The notes: a model not told the origin generated them from the letters alone. DNA of 64,000 nt from Hymenobacter guriensis (GCF_015773195.1 NZ_JADWYK010000020.1:1-64000); one strand, 5' to 3'. Numbered from the stretch's first letter, positions 8,608-18,400 are shown. A program made the numbers and translations.

Positions 8608-9978
8608 ATGCTCGAAACTCTCCGCATCCAAAACTTCAAATCCTGGCAGGATACTGGCGACATAGCCTTCGGCAGCCTCACGGGCTTCTTCGGCACTAAC
8701 TCATCTGGTAAATCCAGCATCCTGCAGTTTCTGCTAATGCTGAAGCAGACGGTGGAGTCGTCAGACAGGTCGCAGGTATTAAATTTAGGGGACGACTCTA
8801 GCTATGTAGAGCTAGGCACTATGCATGATATTCTATACCATCATGAAAATCCATTAGACCTGATTTTCAAGTTACTTTGGAAATACAGTATTCCAACTGT
8901 TAGCGGAACTGCTGTACCAGGAAATTTAACTTTTAGTTCATGGATAAGCTATTATAATGACAGAATATTTGTAGAGGAGTTTGAATACCAGCTCCGCACA
9001 GAGCTAGAAGATCAGAGAATTTGGACAGGTAAAATTAAAAAACAAGAAGACGGAGCTAACTCTAAGTACAACTTAAATATTAGAGATGCTGGCAGTATCA
9101 CACCTACAATATTTGATTTACCTCGACCCTCTAAATTTTATTTATTTCCTAATCAAGCGCATGTGGCATACAGAGAAAATTACTTAATGGAAGACTTGGA
9201 GTATAAGCTAGAGGAGTTGGTTGATGAAATTCATTATTTAGGGCCATTAAGAGAGTATCCTCATCGCCTGTATATATGGGGAGGCGAACAGCCAGACGGT
9301 GTTGGCAGCAGTGGCGAACGAGCTGTTGCTGCGCTTCTCGCTTCCCGTAATCAAGAACCTACTATTGACATGGGTGAAGGGCAGCCCAAACGCACAGTCG
9401 AAGAGCACGTTGCTTATTGGCTCAAGGAGCTTGGCATGATTCACTCCTTCGTAGTGCAGCCCATTGCTCCTAACCGCAAGGAATACGAGGTGCGCATTCA
9501 GCGCACGGCCGAATCGGCCAGCGTATTTCTTACCGATGTGGGCTTCGGTGTCTCGCAGATTCTGCCGGTGCTGGTGCTGTTGTTTTATGTACCGGAAAGC
9601 TCCACGGTTATTCTGGAGCAGCCCGAAATTCACCTGCACCCCGCCGTGCAGGCCGGGCTGGCCGATGTATTTGTCGACGCCATCAAGCGCCGCCGCCTCC
9701 AGATTATTCTCGAAAGCCATAGCGAACATCTGTTGCAGCGCTTGCAGCGGCGCATGGCCGAGTTTGGGGTAGATGCCGATAAGGGCTTCGATGCTGATAA
9801 GGCCAAGCTATACTTCACCGATATCGAAGCCGGCCGCTCCAAGCTCACGCCCCTGGCCATCGATAACTACGGCAACATCAGCAACTGGCCCACCGGCTTC
9901 TTCGGCGACCCCTTCGCTGATGCCGCCGCCATGCTCGATGCCGAAATGAAGCGCCGCCAAGCCCCCTCCGCCTCCTAG
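8608..9978 (+). CDS. AAA family ATPase, DUF3696-like
   Basis: A 456-aa ATPase with the SMC-like N-terminus LETLRIQNFKSW, Walker A GTNSSGKSS at 29-37, a Walker B-like ILEQPEIHLHP around 334-344 and a conserved SHSEHLLQRLQRR near 370. The C-terminus matches the DUF3696 type (DNYGNISNWPTGFFGDPF). The coding DNA is mosaic: about 8770-9250 (residues 55-215, the insert between the nucleotide-binding halves) is AT-rich while both ends are GC-rich. That suggests replacement of the insert, possibly the sensing part. The next gene starts on the base after its stop codon, so the PIN-like protein is probably its partner. Confidence 0.85.
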   Translation: MLETLRIQNFKSWQDTGDIAFGSLTGFFGTNSSGKSSILQFLLMLKQTVESSDRSQVLNLGDDSSYVELGTMHDILYHHENPLDLIFKLLWKYSIPTVSGTAVPGNLTFSSWISYYNDRIFVEEFEYQLRTELEDQRIWTGKIKKQEDGANSKYNLNIRDAGSITPTIFDLPRPSKFYLFPNQAHVAYRENYLMEDLEYKLEELVDEIHYLGPLREYPHRLYIWGGEQPDGVGSSGERAVAALLASRNQEPTIDMGEGQPKRTVEEHVAYWLKELGMIHSFVVQPIAPNRKEYEVRIQRTAESASVFLTDVGFGVSQILPVLVLLFYVPESSTVILEQPEIHLHPAVQAGLADVFVDAIKRRRLQIILESHSEHLLQRLQRRMAEFGVDADKGFDADKAKLYFTDIEAGRSKLTPLAIDNYGNISNWPTGFFGDPFADAAAMLDAEMKRRQAPSAS

Positions 9979-10452
9979 ATGCAGCCTTTTCTAATCGATA
10001 CCAACGTAGGCGTAGTGGCTAATAATGGCCATGCCGGTGCCTCCCCCGCCTGCGTACAGCGTGCTATTGCCCGCCTGCAGCAGTTCATGGCCGGCGAAAT
10101 TCTGGTGCTGGATGAAGGCTGGGAAATTCTGACCGAGTACCAACGCAACCTCACCCCTAAAACCGGCGCTCGGGCAGGACACTTGTTTCTGCGCTGGGTA
10201 TACAACAACCGTTCGAATACCGAGCGCTGTCATTGGGTAAACCTGCCCCGTACTCCCGAGGGTCAGTACGAAGCCTATCCCGACCAAGACCCAGCCCTGA
10301 TGACCTTCAACCAATCGGACCGAGTATTTGTGGCGGCCCACCTTACTCACCCCCAGCGCCCACCTATCGTCAACGCCACCGACTCTGACTGGCAGGAATC
10401 CTTGGCTGCCCTTAGCCGGCATGGAGTAATAGTGGAAGAATTATGTGGCTAA
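9979..10452 (+). CDS. PIN-like nuclease-type protein
   Basis: A 157-aa protein with a PIN-like pattern. It opens with FLIDTNVGVVAN (D7). An acidic VLDEGWEILTEY lies at 43-54 (E46/E49 candidates), and the C-terminal part reads QSDRVFVAAHL with D114, then IVNATDSDW with D135 and D137. PIN domains are metal-dependent RNases, as in VapC toxins. With zero bases between it and the upstream ATPase stop, it is likely the effector of an ATPase plus nuclease pair. Nuclease activity and target are inferred. It ends the + strand defence run. Confidence 0.65.
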   Translation: MQPFLIDTNVGVVANNGHAGASPACVQRAIARLQQFMAGEILVLDEGWEILTEYQRNLTPKTGARAGHLFLRWVYNNRSNTERCHWVNLPRTPEGQYEAYPDQDPALMTFNQSDRVFVAAHLTHPQRPPIVNATDSDWQESLAALSRHGVIVEELCG

Positions 10453-10454
10453 CA

Positions 10455-10678
10455 TGATACCCTTTTCACTTGCTCAATTACATAAAGACTCTCCTGTTTT
10501 GCATTTCGCTAAACATCACTTGTTTGAAGACTTTATGCAAAAAAGTATCAAAAACCAGCTTTTCGCAATGACTCAAGACCGATTCGTCATGCCTATAGAT
10601 AGAGAAGTAAGCACCGTAGCTACTCAGGTGTCAGATCGAATCCCTACGGGCATTTTTCGTGCATGTAGCAGTTTATAA
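10455..10678 (+). CDS. Possible small protein, 74 aa
   Basis: An ATG-initiated frame beginning 3 bp after the PIN-like gene stop and running AT-rich to 10678, where it overlaps the 3' end of the opposite-strand membrane-protein gene by 35 bp. I recognise no domain. The composition (several Met, His and Phe, no membrane helix) neither supports nor excludes a real product. It may be a third member of the ATPase-PIN unit or chance. Confidence 0.25.
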
Positions 10679-11225
10679 TCTCGCGTACATAGTAGTATGC
10701 ACGCTCTTTAGTGCGGCGCAAAGCCAGGAAGCATAAGCAAGCAACCGCCGCCGCGAGGTACCACGAATGAAAAGCCAATTGAATCAGCGGGAGGCTTAAG
10801 CACAAGCTTATTGACAGATTACGTGCAAAAGCATAGGCCTCCTGGAAAGTGGTTACCCGCGGTGGTGCTTTTTGATTAACAGTACGGGCAAGCAAGTCGA
10901 ACCACAAGGATCGGTCGGCAAACTGTTCCGGATAGGTTAGTTGAACATGCTGGACGAGCACCGCAAGCCGACTCAGTTGGTGTCGTCCTTGGTACTGATC
11001 CTGAATCAGACGGGTGCTGGGCCGGCCGCCCATGAGGGTAAAAAGTAAGGGCTCAATGCTGCTAGCTGCGGCATCCACGAAGTAGCCCACTAGATACATA
11101 ATGACCAGCGACAGAACGTCGGTCAGCCTGTCTGACTTTGGCACCAGTTGCCCGAGTAGCACAACGCTAAAGAGGATTCCACCCGGCAGCAGCTTGGATA
11201 GGACGTCGTAAACAGAAAAGTTCAT
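10644..11225 (-). CDS. Small membrane protein of the E2-E1-JAB operon
   Basis: A 193-aa protein with likely membrane helices near residues 12-28 (LPGGILFSVVLLGQLV), 34-54 (LTDVLSLVIMYLVGYFV) and a hairpin at about 145-180. A soluble loop lies between them. It has no signal peptide and no family I recognise. Its start overlaps the stop of the E2-E1-JAB gene by 4 bp (ATGA), so it is translationally coupled to it. Membrane proteins are common effectors in CBASS and related defence operons, so a membrane-disrupting or anchoring role is plausible. That is inference from context only. Confidence 0.7.
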   Translation of the reverse strand: MNFSVYDVLSKLLPGGILFSVVLLGQLVPKSDRLTDVLSLVIMYLVGYFVDAAASSIEPLLFTLMGGRPSTRLIQDQYQGRHQLSRLAVLVQHVQLTYPEQFADRSLWFDLLARTVNQKAPPRVTTFQEAYAFARNLSISLCLSLPLIQLAFHSWYLAAAVACLCFLALRRTKERAYYYVREIINCYMHEKCP

Positions 11226-13579
11226 GCCGGGTCAGGTAAGAAAATGGGCTCAACGAGATAATGCGGAGCCCCAATGGGGTGAACTGTACACCTCCCGCGG
11301 CCGCTGCGAGAAAAAATCAGCATCACGGGCTTGCTGGTGTGGTAGTTTAGCTGATAGGCAATGGCAGCGAGGCTAGTCAGGTCGGTTTGGCTTGGGTTGT
11401 TGTTTTCGTTGGGGTGGCTGTGCCATTCGCCTACGTACACGCGGCCGGCTTTCTCTTCATCTGCCAAAAACTGCTGGCAGTAGGCCACATCCCGCTTAAA
11501 TAATGCCGTAGAATGCACCGCAGCAGGGCCAGGACCCGAAGCATTAAGGACGTGGATGGCACCGTCGGGCTGGATATGCCCCGTTAGGATACCACCGGTT
11601 TCCGTGCCGGCGCGGCCAATGGTTTCCTCCTGCATAAACGCGTAGGCGGCAGCACGTATAGCAACGGCGGTCGGCGTCCGAGCATTGCAGTATGGGCATT
11701 GCTCGTGCGGCGGCAGCTGACAGGTTTCCAGTACGAAGGGCAGCTCAGAGGTGGCGGGCCGACCCGGTAGGGGCTCGGTCGCCCATATCCATTGATTGAC
11801 GGGCCCCGGAGTTGGGGCTTGCAGATGGTCCAGGAGCAGCCGGCTGGTGAGGGAAGCAATCAACTTTAAATCGGCGGCGCTAGCTGGGCGAATGGGGTTA
11901 TTACACTCGTTGCGGATGGTGGGCAATTGCTCATCATCGGGCACTGAAATAAAGTTGGGGTGCTGCTCTCGTTTGTAAAGAATGAGGCAATGAAAGCAGG
12001 CGTCTTGTCCGGGAATTACCCGGAAGATGCGGGCCATTTTACCGCCCCGAAGCGCGCGGGCGTAGAAGATGGTCCGGCCCTGATTTACGGCCTGTTCGTT
12101 GATGTATTCTTCGGCGTTGTCGTCAGCAATGGTGCAGATACCAATGCCTGAAGGCAGCAAATACTTATCCAGTGGTTCGTTCAGAACATTGCTGATAGCG
12201 GGCGTGGCTTCGATAAAAAAGTTGTGCAGCTTGACAAGATGCCTCACAGCTATGGCCTTTGGCAGCTCAGCAAACGCGTAGCTGGCCAAGTGACGCACAG
12301 AATTGTGTGGGTGGAGTAACTGATTGTCGACGAGGTGTAAAGACCCTACGCCAGCTTTGCCGAGGCAATCGGCTACTTCACTGCCCAGCGCACCGCACCC
12401 AACTACAGTTACTGCCTGTTGACTGATCACGTCATACGCTACCCGGCCAGCATTGCGGGTGTGGTATTCCTTAGCCGTGAATGCCTCTACAGGACAGGCA
12501 TAGATGGAGAGGGCTGCCCAGCGCTGGCGAAAAAGTGCACCCTTAGGCAATTGGGGCGTTTCAGATGCTTCTAGCTTGAGCATCAGCCATTCCGGGGAGC
12601 CTTTACGATTGGTAAACCGTAAGCCTATCAACAGCGGTTGCCGTGCTTCAGTTACTGCGGTCTTTAACTCGGAACTTATTCGTGTGAGGCCTTGATTGAT
12701 GTTACCACCGCCAAGAAAGGCAAGCAAGTGCTCAGTGTCGCGCAGCACGGGGGGCTCCTGCGCAACTTGCCACCAATAGCCTTCGAGCAACTTGAATTGC
12801 TTGGTGGCTCGCTGTGCTTTGGCCGGGTACCGGTACAGCAAATTGGGTGAGTTGATACCATCCGGCATGAAATGCCATACGGTTCCGTCATCAGGCGGCA
12901 TTGAGATACCGTCAACCAAGATACCTGCCCCTATGAAAAGCCGCTCTTTGGCTAGTGTTTTGCGAGGTTCCTGTAACAGCGGGGTGAAGTACATGCGGCC
13001 TTGCTGGCCGACAGTGGTGAAATACGTTTCGGTGAGCAGTATACGCGTGGCTGCCTTGCCTGGGAAATGGGCGTACAGCTCCACCTCCTTACTCTCGGGT
13101 ATAGGCGTACCCAACTCAAGGGCTTTGAGCCATTGTACTACGCGGTTGATGATACTGTGCGCGTCGAATGTTTCGGCGCCTAGCTGCTCGACGTTGTCTT
13201 GCTCCAGCAAACAGAGGCTGCCATTAGAATTCTGATGGCGTTGATAGATTAAGCGCTTGACTTGACCCAAGCTGGCGGTTGCATGGGCGAAGCTGCTGGC
13301 TGCTAGCTTGGTGACTTCCTGCTCGGTTAACTCCCGCTCAAGCAAAAAAACCGTGGGTAATGCGAAGGGCGTGGAATCGGGATAAAGGAAAGCCGCTGGG
13401 TAGCGGCTTACTTTACCATTCAGGCGGAGTAGCAAGGTTCCGGCAGAGAGTAAAACCTGGTTGCAGGCAATGCCAACCTGCCGGTAGTCTCCGTGGCTGC
13501 TGAGCTGATGTATCTCGCGGTGTAGAATAAAAGGATGCCGCTCAAACCACTTGCTCATACTAGCCCATGGGTTTGTCAT
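11222..13579 (-). CDS. E2-E1-JAB ubiquitin-like conjugation fusion
   Basis: A 785-aa protein joining the whole conjugation and deconjugation cycle. Residues 1-160 look like an E2: the active-site region HQNSNGSLCL puts the catalytic cysteine at C123. The E1/ThiF domain starts near 388 with VTVVGCGALGSEVADCLG (nucleotide loop 394-399) and D418. Candidate E1 cysteines lie in DACFHCLILYK (528, 531). A short CxxC segment (CPYC, 628-631) precedes the JAB/JAMM peptidase: E660 (ETGGIL), H720 and H722 (EWHSHP), S730 and D733 (PSQTD). All JAMM residues are present. Type II CBASS encodes E2-E1 (Cap2) and JAB (Cap3) as separate proteins. It overlaps the upstream MBL gene by 20 bp and the membrane-protein gene by 4 bp. 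Confidence 0.9.
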   Translation of the reverse strand: MTNPWASMSKWFERHPFILHREIHQLSSHGDYRQVGIACNQVLLSAGTLLLRLNGKVSRYPAAFLYPDSTPFALPTVFLLERELTEQEVTKLAASSFAHATASLGQVKRLIYQRHQNSNGSLCLLEQDNVEQLGAETFDAHSIINRVVQWLKALELGTPIPESKEVELYAHFPGKAATRILLTETYFTTVGQQGRMYFTPLLQEPRKTLAKERLFIGAGILVDGISMPPDDGTVWHFMPDGINSPNLLYRYPAKAQRATKQFKLLEGYWWQVAQEPPVLRDTEHLLAFLGGGNINQGLTRISSELKTAVTEARQPLLIGLRFTNRKGSPEWLMLKLEASETPQLPKGALFRQRWAALSIYACPVEAFTAKEYHTRNAGRVAYDVISQQAVTVVGCGALGSEVADCLGKAGVGSLHLVDNQLLHPHNSVRHLASYAFAELPKAIAVRHLVKLHNFFIEATPAISNVLNEPLDKYLLPSGIGICTIADDNAEEYINEQAVNQGRTIFYARALRGGKMARIFRVIPGQDACFHCLILYKREQHPNFISVPDDEQLPTIRNECNNPIRPASAADLKLIASLTSRLLLDHLQAPTPGPVNQWIWATEPLPGRPATSELPFVLETCQLPPHEQCPYCNARTPTAVAIRAAAYAFMQEETIGRAGTETGGILTGHIQPDGAIHVLNASGPGPAAVHSTALFKRDVAYCQQFLADEEKAGRVYVGEWHSHPNENNNPSQTDLTSLAAIAYQLNYHTSKPVMLIFSRSGRGRCTVHPIGAPHYLVEPIFLPDPA

Positions 13580-14630
13580 CCAGACGGGTGCCGGCCCCGA
13601 TGACAGCGGCGCTACGGTTGCTCCCCTTGCTGCCTCCGCCGTCGTTGTCGTAGCCGTATTCGTTGACGAGCTCTTGGTCTGTATTTACTTCCCATGTCCC
13701 ATCTGATTTGATATCGATGATGATGGATTCCCGGTTTTCGCCGGAGTGCATCAGGTTGTCCTCGTCAACGTGTTTGCGGTATAGGTCCATAGCATCGTCG
13801 TGGGGATGCTTATGCCGGCTTTCCTTTTGCTTGGGCGCACTTACCACTATGACACTGGGCTTGATGCTTTCCATATGCTTTTCGTAGGGCTCTTCATCCT
13901 CGCCGGAAGTCTTAAAGAAGGTGCGGGAGCCATGGTGAGAGGCGCTTAATACGTGAGCTGCCACATTCTTAGAATGATTGCTCATAATGTGTTCTTCCCA
14001 AGCTACTCGGTCGGAGTCGCCGGTAAACAGCACGTAAACTGGTGTAGTGCCGTAGGAAAAGCGCAGAACGGCACAATGCTCGTGGATACGCTGGTCGCGT
14101 TCGGAGTCCTTGCCCTCGGCGATGTCGTCGCACAGGTATTCCGCTGGGGAAAGAACTTGATAATCGATATCACCCAGCTTTTTGATTACCTCCGTTGAGC
14201 CATCAGATTTACGAATCTTATTGAGGGAATTGGTGCCGAAAAGCTTGTACTCGTTCGCCGAGCCGATGTCTTTGATGACGCGGCGCATTTCCTGGTAAGC
14301 GTCATCGTTATCTTTGCCTGGCACGTGCCCGGAGTGCCAAACTTCGGTAACTGTTACGGCTTTGTGAATGGCCTCAATGCCCTCAGTATGGTCGCAGTGC
14401 GGGTGGGTATTGATGAAAGCATCAAGCGGATCGTCAAGCAAATCCTTCAGCAGCTTCTCGGTGTTGATACCGCCTGCGCCCTTGTCAATGTTGTTATCTA
14501 ATAGGACATATCTGAACTTACTGCCATCGGGTATAGCGAGAATAGCGGCGTCGCCCTGGCCAACATACAGAAATACGATGCGGAAAACGCCAGCAGGTGG
14601 CGTTATAACCTCTTTCGCTTTGTTGCTCAT
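13560..14630 (-). CDS. Metallo-beta-lactamase fold protein (ComEC-like)
   Basis: A 356-aa MBL-fold hydrolase. The N-terminal strand VGQGDAAIL resembles the ComEC/Rec2 MBL branch. The metal motif THPHCDH gives H76, H78, D80 and H81, and later ligands are visible as FTGDSD and SASHHGSR. There is no signal peptide or membrane part, so it should act in the cytosol, perhaps on a nucleotide or nucleic acid. The last ~30 residues are Gly/Ser-rich and end in KPMG, unlike a folded domain. This tail could be the group handled by the downstream E1/E2/JAB enzyme; that is speculation. First gene of a three-gene - strand operon. Such MBL genes next to E1-E2-JAB fusions are, from memory, described in comparative genomics. 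Confidence 0.85.
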   Translation of the reverse strand: MSNKAKEVITPPAGVFRIVFLYVGQGDAAILAIPDGSKFRYVLLDNNIDKGAGGINTEKLLKDLLDDPLDAFINTHPHCDHTEGIEAIHKAVTVTEVWHSGHVPGKDNDDAYQEMRRVIKDIGSANEYKLFGTNSLNKIRKSDGSTEVIKKLGDIDYQVLSPAEYLCDDIAEGKDSERDQRIHEHCAVLRFSYGTTPVYVLFTGDSDRVAWEEHIMSNHSKNVAAHVLSASHHGSRTFFKTSGEDEEPYEKHMESIKPSVIVVSAPKQKESRHKHPHDDAMDLYRKHVDEDNLMHSGENRESIIIDIKSDGTWEVNTDQELVNEYGYDNDGGGSKGSNRSAAVIGAGTRLDDKPMG

Positions 14631-14973
14631 GATGCGTGTGCTTTAGGTATGATTGAGCACTAATTTATAGTCAATATATCTTATATTATTGGCAAACTAA
14701 TATTTGTAGCAATATTTTTATTATGTACTGCCAATCATTTAGTTATGTAATCATAACAGAGATTAGAAATTCAAGCGAAAGTAGCGCCTGGGAGCTCGGT
14801 AAGATAGCTACCCGTAGAGTATGCCTCCTCTTTACATAGCAGCTTTGGCACAGGGGGACGCTCGATCAGCAGCGGTATTACACGTCACGCATCTACACCA
14901 CCGTTCAACGAATGTGACAAAACGAAATACTCGAAGGCAATAGCAGAAAGAATACCGTATCCCTGAACTCTCA
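14631..14973. promoter_or_regulatory. AT-rich divergent intergenic region
   Basis: No gene seen. The AT-rich part (14640-14760) should hold the promoter of the - strand MBL operon. At 14901-14923 a sequence beginning CCGTTCAACGAATGTGAC resembles one half-site of the 66-bp palindrome at 912-977; it lies about 50 bp before the DUF2019 start. Confidence 0.45.
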
Positions 14974-15321
14974 ATGACTTCTATTGCTCTTCTGGTGCAC
15001 CAATACCACGCCGCAGCCTCCCAACACAGGCAAGCAACGGAGCGAGGTGATGCTTCCACCGCCAACCAAAAACACGCACAACTCATGCGCGCTTACCGGA
15101 CCCTGAAACGGCAAGGAGAAGCCGCCGTAGCACAGTTGGTGCCACTGCTCGACAACCACGACCCGGCTGTGGCCAGTTGGGCCGCGACCCATTTACTTCC
15201 CTCTCATGAGCAGCAAGCAAGAGCGGCGCTCCAACGCATCAGCCAACTATCTGGTGTCGTGGCTTTAGGCGCAACCATGGTCTTACAAGAGTGGGTAAAC
15301 GGACGGCTGCGGATCGATTAG
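14974..15321 (+). CDS. DUF2019 family protein
   Basis: A 115-aa, all-helical, soluble protein that fits DUF2019. The family pattern is visible in the middle: an N-terminal helix rich in Ala/His/Gln, then LVPLLDNHDPAVASWAATHLLP, a HEAT-like repeat, followed by ARAALQRISQLSGVVALGATMVLQEW. No catalytic residues are apparent. DUF2019 proteins are usually small standalone proteins of unknown job. It precedes the hybrid sensor gene by 110 bp. I see no link between the two beyond position. Confidence 0.65.
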   Translation: MTSIALLVHQYHAAASQHRQATERGDASTANQKHAQLMRAYRTLKRQGEAAVAQLVPLLDNHDPAVASWAATHLLPSHEQQARAALQRISQLSGVVALGATMVLQEWVNGRLRID

Positions 15322-15431
15322 AGATACACTCGTTCTTCTATACCTTTGGTCATCTAACCACCACACCCAACTCAGGCAATCTATTCGGGTCCCTCGTGCT
15401 GCTCCGCTTACTTCTTTCTTCAAGCTGCAGC

Positions 15432-18400
15432 ATGCGACAAATTAGCTTGCTGTGCGGACTTTGGTGGCTATTGTGCGGGAGGGCAACCGCGATGCATGGG
15501 TCCCCCAGTGAACGCCAGCAGATACCGTATCAGCACAGGCTGCCGGCCATACGCTTTGCCTATGCTCACCAAGCTGCCAGTCATGACGCGCGGGGGCTGG
15601 TGCTGGCCCCGCCGCCCGCTGACACCCTGCGCCAGCTGTCCCGCCCCTCGTCCTCGCGGCTGCCCCAAGCCGTCGACCTAACCCGCCGCCCCGACACCCG
15701 CCCCCAGTTGCCTGCTGACTCACTGGGTCGGTTACTGGCCTATGTGCGCTTGGCGCATACTTTTCAAGACCGGCACCGCCCCGATTCTGGCGCCTACTAC
15801 CTGGGGCGGGCCTGGCGGCTGGCCGGGGCGCGGCAAGGGCAGCAGCGACCGGCCGCTGTTATAGCGCTGGCCAACGAGCTGGCCGGGCAGCACTACGTCC
15901 GGGGCCACTACGACAGCACGCTCTACTACTATCAGCAGGCGGCCCGGCAGTTTCGGGTGGTGGGCCCCGACAGCAGCCTCAAGCCTGACCCGGCTACTAC
16001 CCGGCCTGCCTTGCGCCAGCCGCTCAACCTGTCGCTGGCCGGTATCCTGGCCAATGCCGGCTCGGTCTGTCGTACTTTGGGCCGCCTGCCCCTGGCCCTG
16101 CGTTACTACGAGCGGGCCCAGAGCCTCTACCAACGGCAGAGCAACCTGAGTGGAACCGGCTGGATGCAGTGCCTGATAGGCGAAGCTTACGCCGCCCAGG
16201 GCAACTACCCCCAGGCCGAGCGGGCGTATGAGCAGGCCCTGGCCACCTACCGCCGCTACGGGCAGCCGGCCGCCAACCGGGGCCCAGCTGCGGGGGCCCT
16301 GGCCGACGTGCTGCTGAGCTATTACCTGCCCCTGCTGCTGGAGGGCCACAGCCACCGGCCGCCGGCCTACGCCAGCACCCTGGCCGCCGAAGCCACCGCC
16401 CTGATGCCCGCCGCCCCCTACAACGCCCTGCTGCTTACACGCCTGAACCTGGTGCCGGCTCAGGTGGCGCTGCAGGCCGGCCGGCCCGCCGAGGCGGCCC
16501 CCTGGCTGGCCCGCGCCCGCACCTGGCTGCGCCACTGGGTTGTCGCCGACACCACGGCGGCCGGCTGGCCCGCCCGCAACCAGCCCTACGCCGAGGTCAA
16601 AGCCCTGACCCTGGGCCTGACGGCTTGGCAGCAGCAGCTCGCCCACCCTGAGCAGGCCCGCCACCTGCTGGCCGAGGCCGTGGCCCTGCTCACCCGCTAC
16701 CCCCGCACTGCCCCCCAGCCCCGTCCTCGCCAAACCCTGGCCGGCGTTGCCCTAGCCATGCATGAGCCAGCCGCCGCCCTGGCGCTGCTGCGGCCCTTGC
16801 GGCGGGGCTACCAGCAGTCGGGCAGCCTGCTACCCCTGAGCCAGCTTACCGAATTGCTCACCCAAGCCTATGCCCAGGCTGGTCGCTACGACAGCGCCTA
16901 CTACTACGCCCGCCGCACCCAGGCCCTCACCGACACCTTGCGCCAGGCCCAGCAATTTGCGGCGCTGGCCGCTACCGAGGCCCGGTTTCGCACCCGCGAG
17001 CAGGCCGCCCAGATTACCTACCTCACCGAGCGCGAGCGCCAGCAAGCCCGCCTGGTTCGCCTGGCGGCGACCGGAGCCGGGCTGCTGGCGCTGCTGGCGC
17101 TGGCCATCCTACTAGCCCTGCGCACCACCCGCCGCCTTAACGGGCGGCTGGCCACCCAGGCCACCCAGCTGCAAGCCCAAGCCGAGCGGCTGCAAGCTCA
17201 GGCCGAGCGGCTGCAAGCTCAGGCCGAGCGTCTGGGGGAACTGGATGCGGCCAAAAATCAGTTTTTTGCCAACGCCAGCCACGAGTTGCGCACGCCGCTC
17301 ACCCTAGTGCTGGGCCCGCTCGAAACGCTGCTCGCTAACCCCGCGCACACGCTACGGGTGGCCGGACGTGCGCCCGTAGCCCTTGCCTACCGCCAGGCCC
17401 ATCGCCTCCGCGAGCTGGTCGACCGCATCCTGGACCTGACCAAGCTGCAGGCCGGGCGCCTGCCTGTAACGCCTACCCCCACCGCGATGGCGCCGTGGCT
17501 GCGCCGGGTGGTCGCGCAGTTTGAGGGGCTAGCCACTGAGCGTGGGGTGCGTCTGCTCGGCCCCGCCGTACTGCCCGAGGCGCTTCACCTGCTGGTAGAT
17601 GCTGGCAAGCTGGAGCAAATTCTGACGAACCTACTCAGCAACGCGCTGAACCACACGCCCGCTGGCGGCACGGTCATCGTGGAGGCTGCGTTGCCCGGCC
17701 CCGATGGCCGCTACGCCTTGACCGTGCGCGACACCGGGCCCGGCATTGCGGCGGCCGAGCACGAGCGGGTATTCGAACGCTTCTACCAAAGCCCACAGCC
17801 CCAGCCCCAGGGGGGTACCGGGTTAGGCTTGGCCTTGAGCCGCGAGCTGGCCACCTTGCTAGGGGGCACGCTCACGCTGGCTAGCCAGCCGGGCATGGGC
17901 GCAGCCTTTACACTCACGTTTGCCGCTGAGCCAGTAGCGCAAGCCGGGGCAGTATCGGCAGAGGAGCCAGCGCAGAGCCCAGTGCCCCCGCCCGACTGGT
18001 CGCTAGCCTCTGCTCCCACAACTCCAGCTAGCACGGATTCTCGCCCGCGGGTGCTGGTGGTAGAAGATGAGCCCGACCTGCGCGAGTACTTGCGCGAGTT
18101 GCTCAGCCCCACCTACGAAGTGCTGACCGCCGCCAGCGGCCTGGCGGCGCTGGAGCTGCTGGCCCGCCAAGCACCAATCGACCTGATTACCACCGATGCC
18201 ATGATGCCGGGCCTGAGCGGTATCGAGCTACTAGCCCGCCTCAAGGCGAGCCCGACCCTGGCCGGCGTGCCGGTACTTATGCTCACGGCTCGCGCCGACG
18301 ACACGCACCGCCAGGCGGCCCTTACCGTGGGAGTCGATGACTACCTGACCAAGCCTTTCGGTACGGCCGAGCTGCTGACGCGGGTGCAGATACTGCTGGC

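Noticed and set aside
2943..10452. Reading the run as a BREX system
   Set aside because: No PglZ phosphatase, BrxC, BrxA/B or Lon-like gene is present, and the methylase carries its own N-terminal nuclease motif.
11222..14630. Reading the cassette as type II CBASS
   Set aside because: No CD-NTase gene is present in the operon; its place is taken by a metallo-beta-lactamase fold protein.
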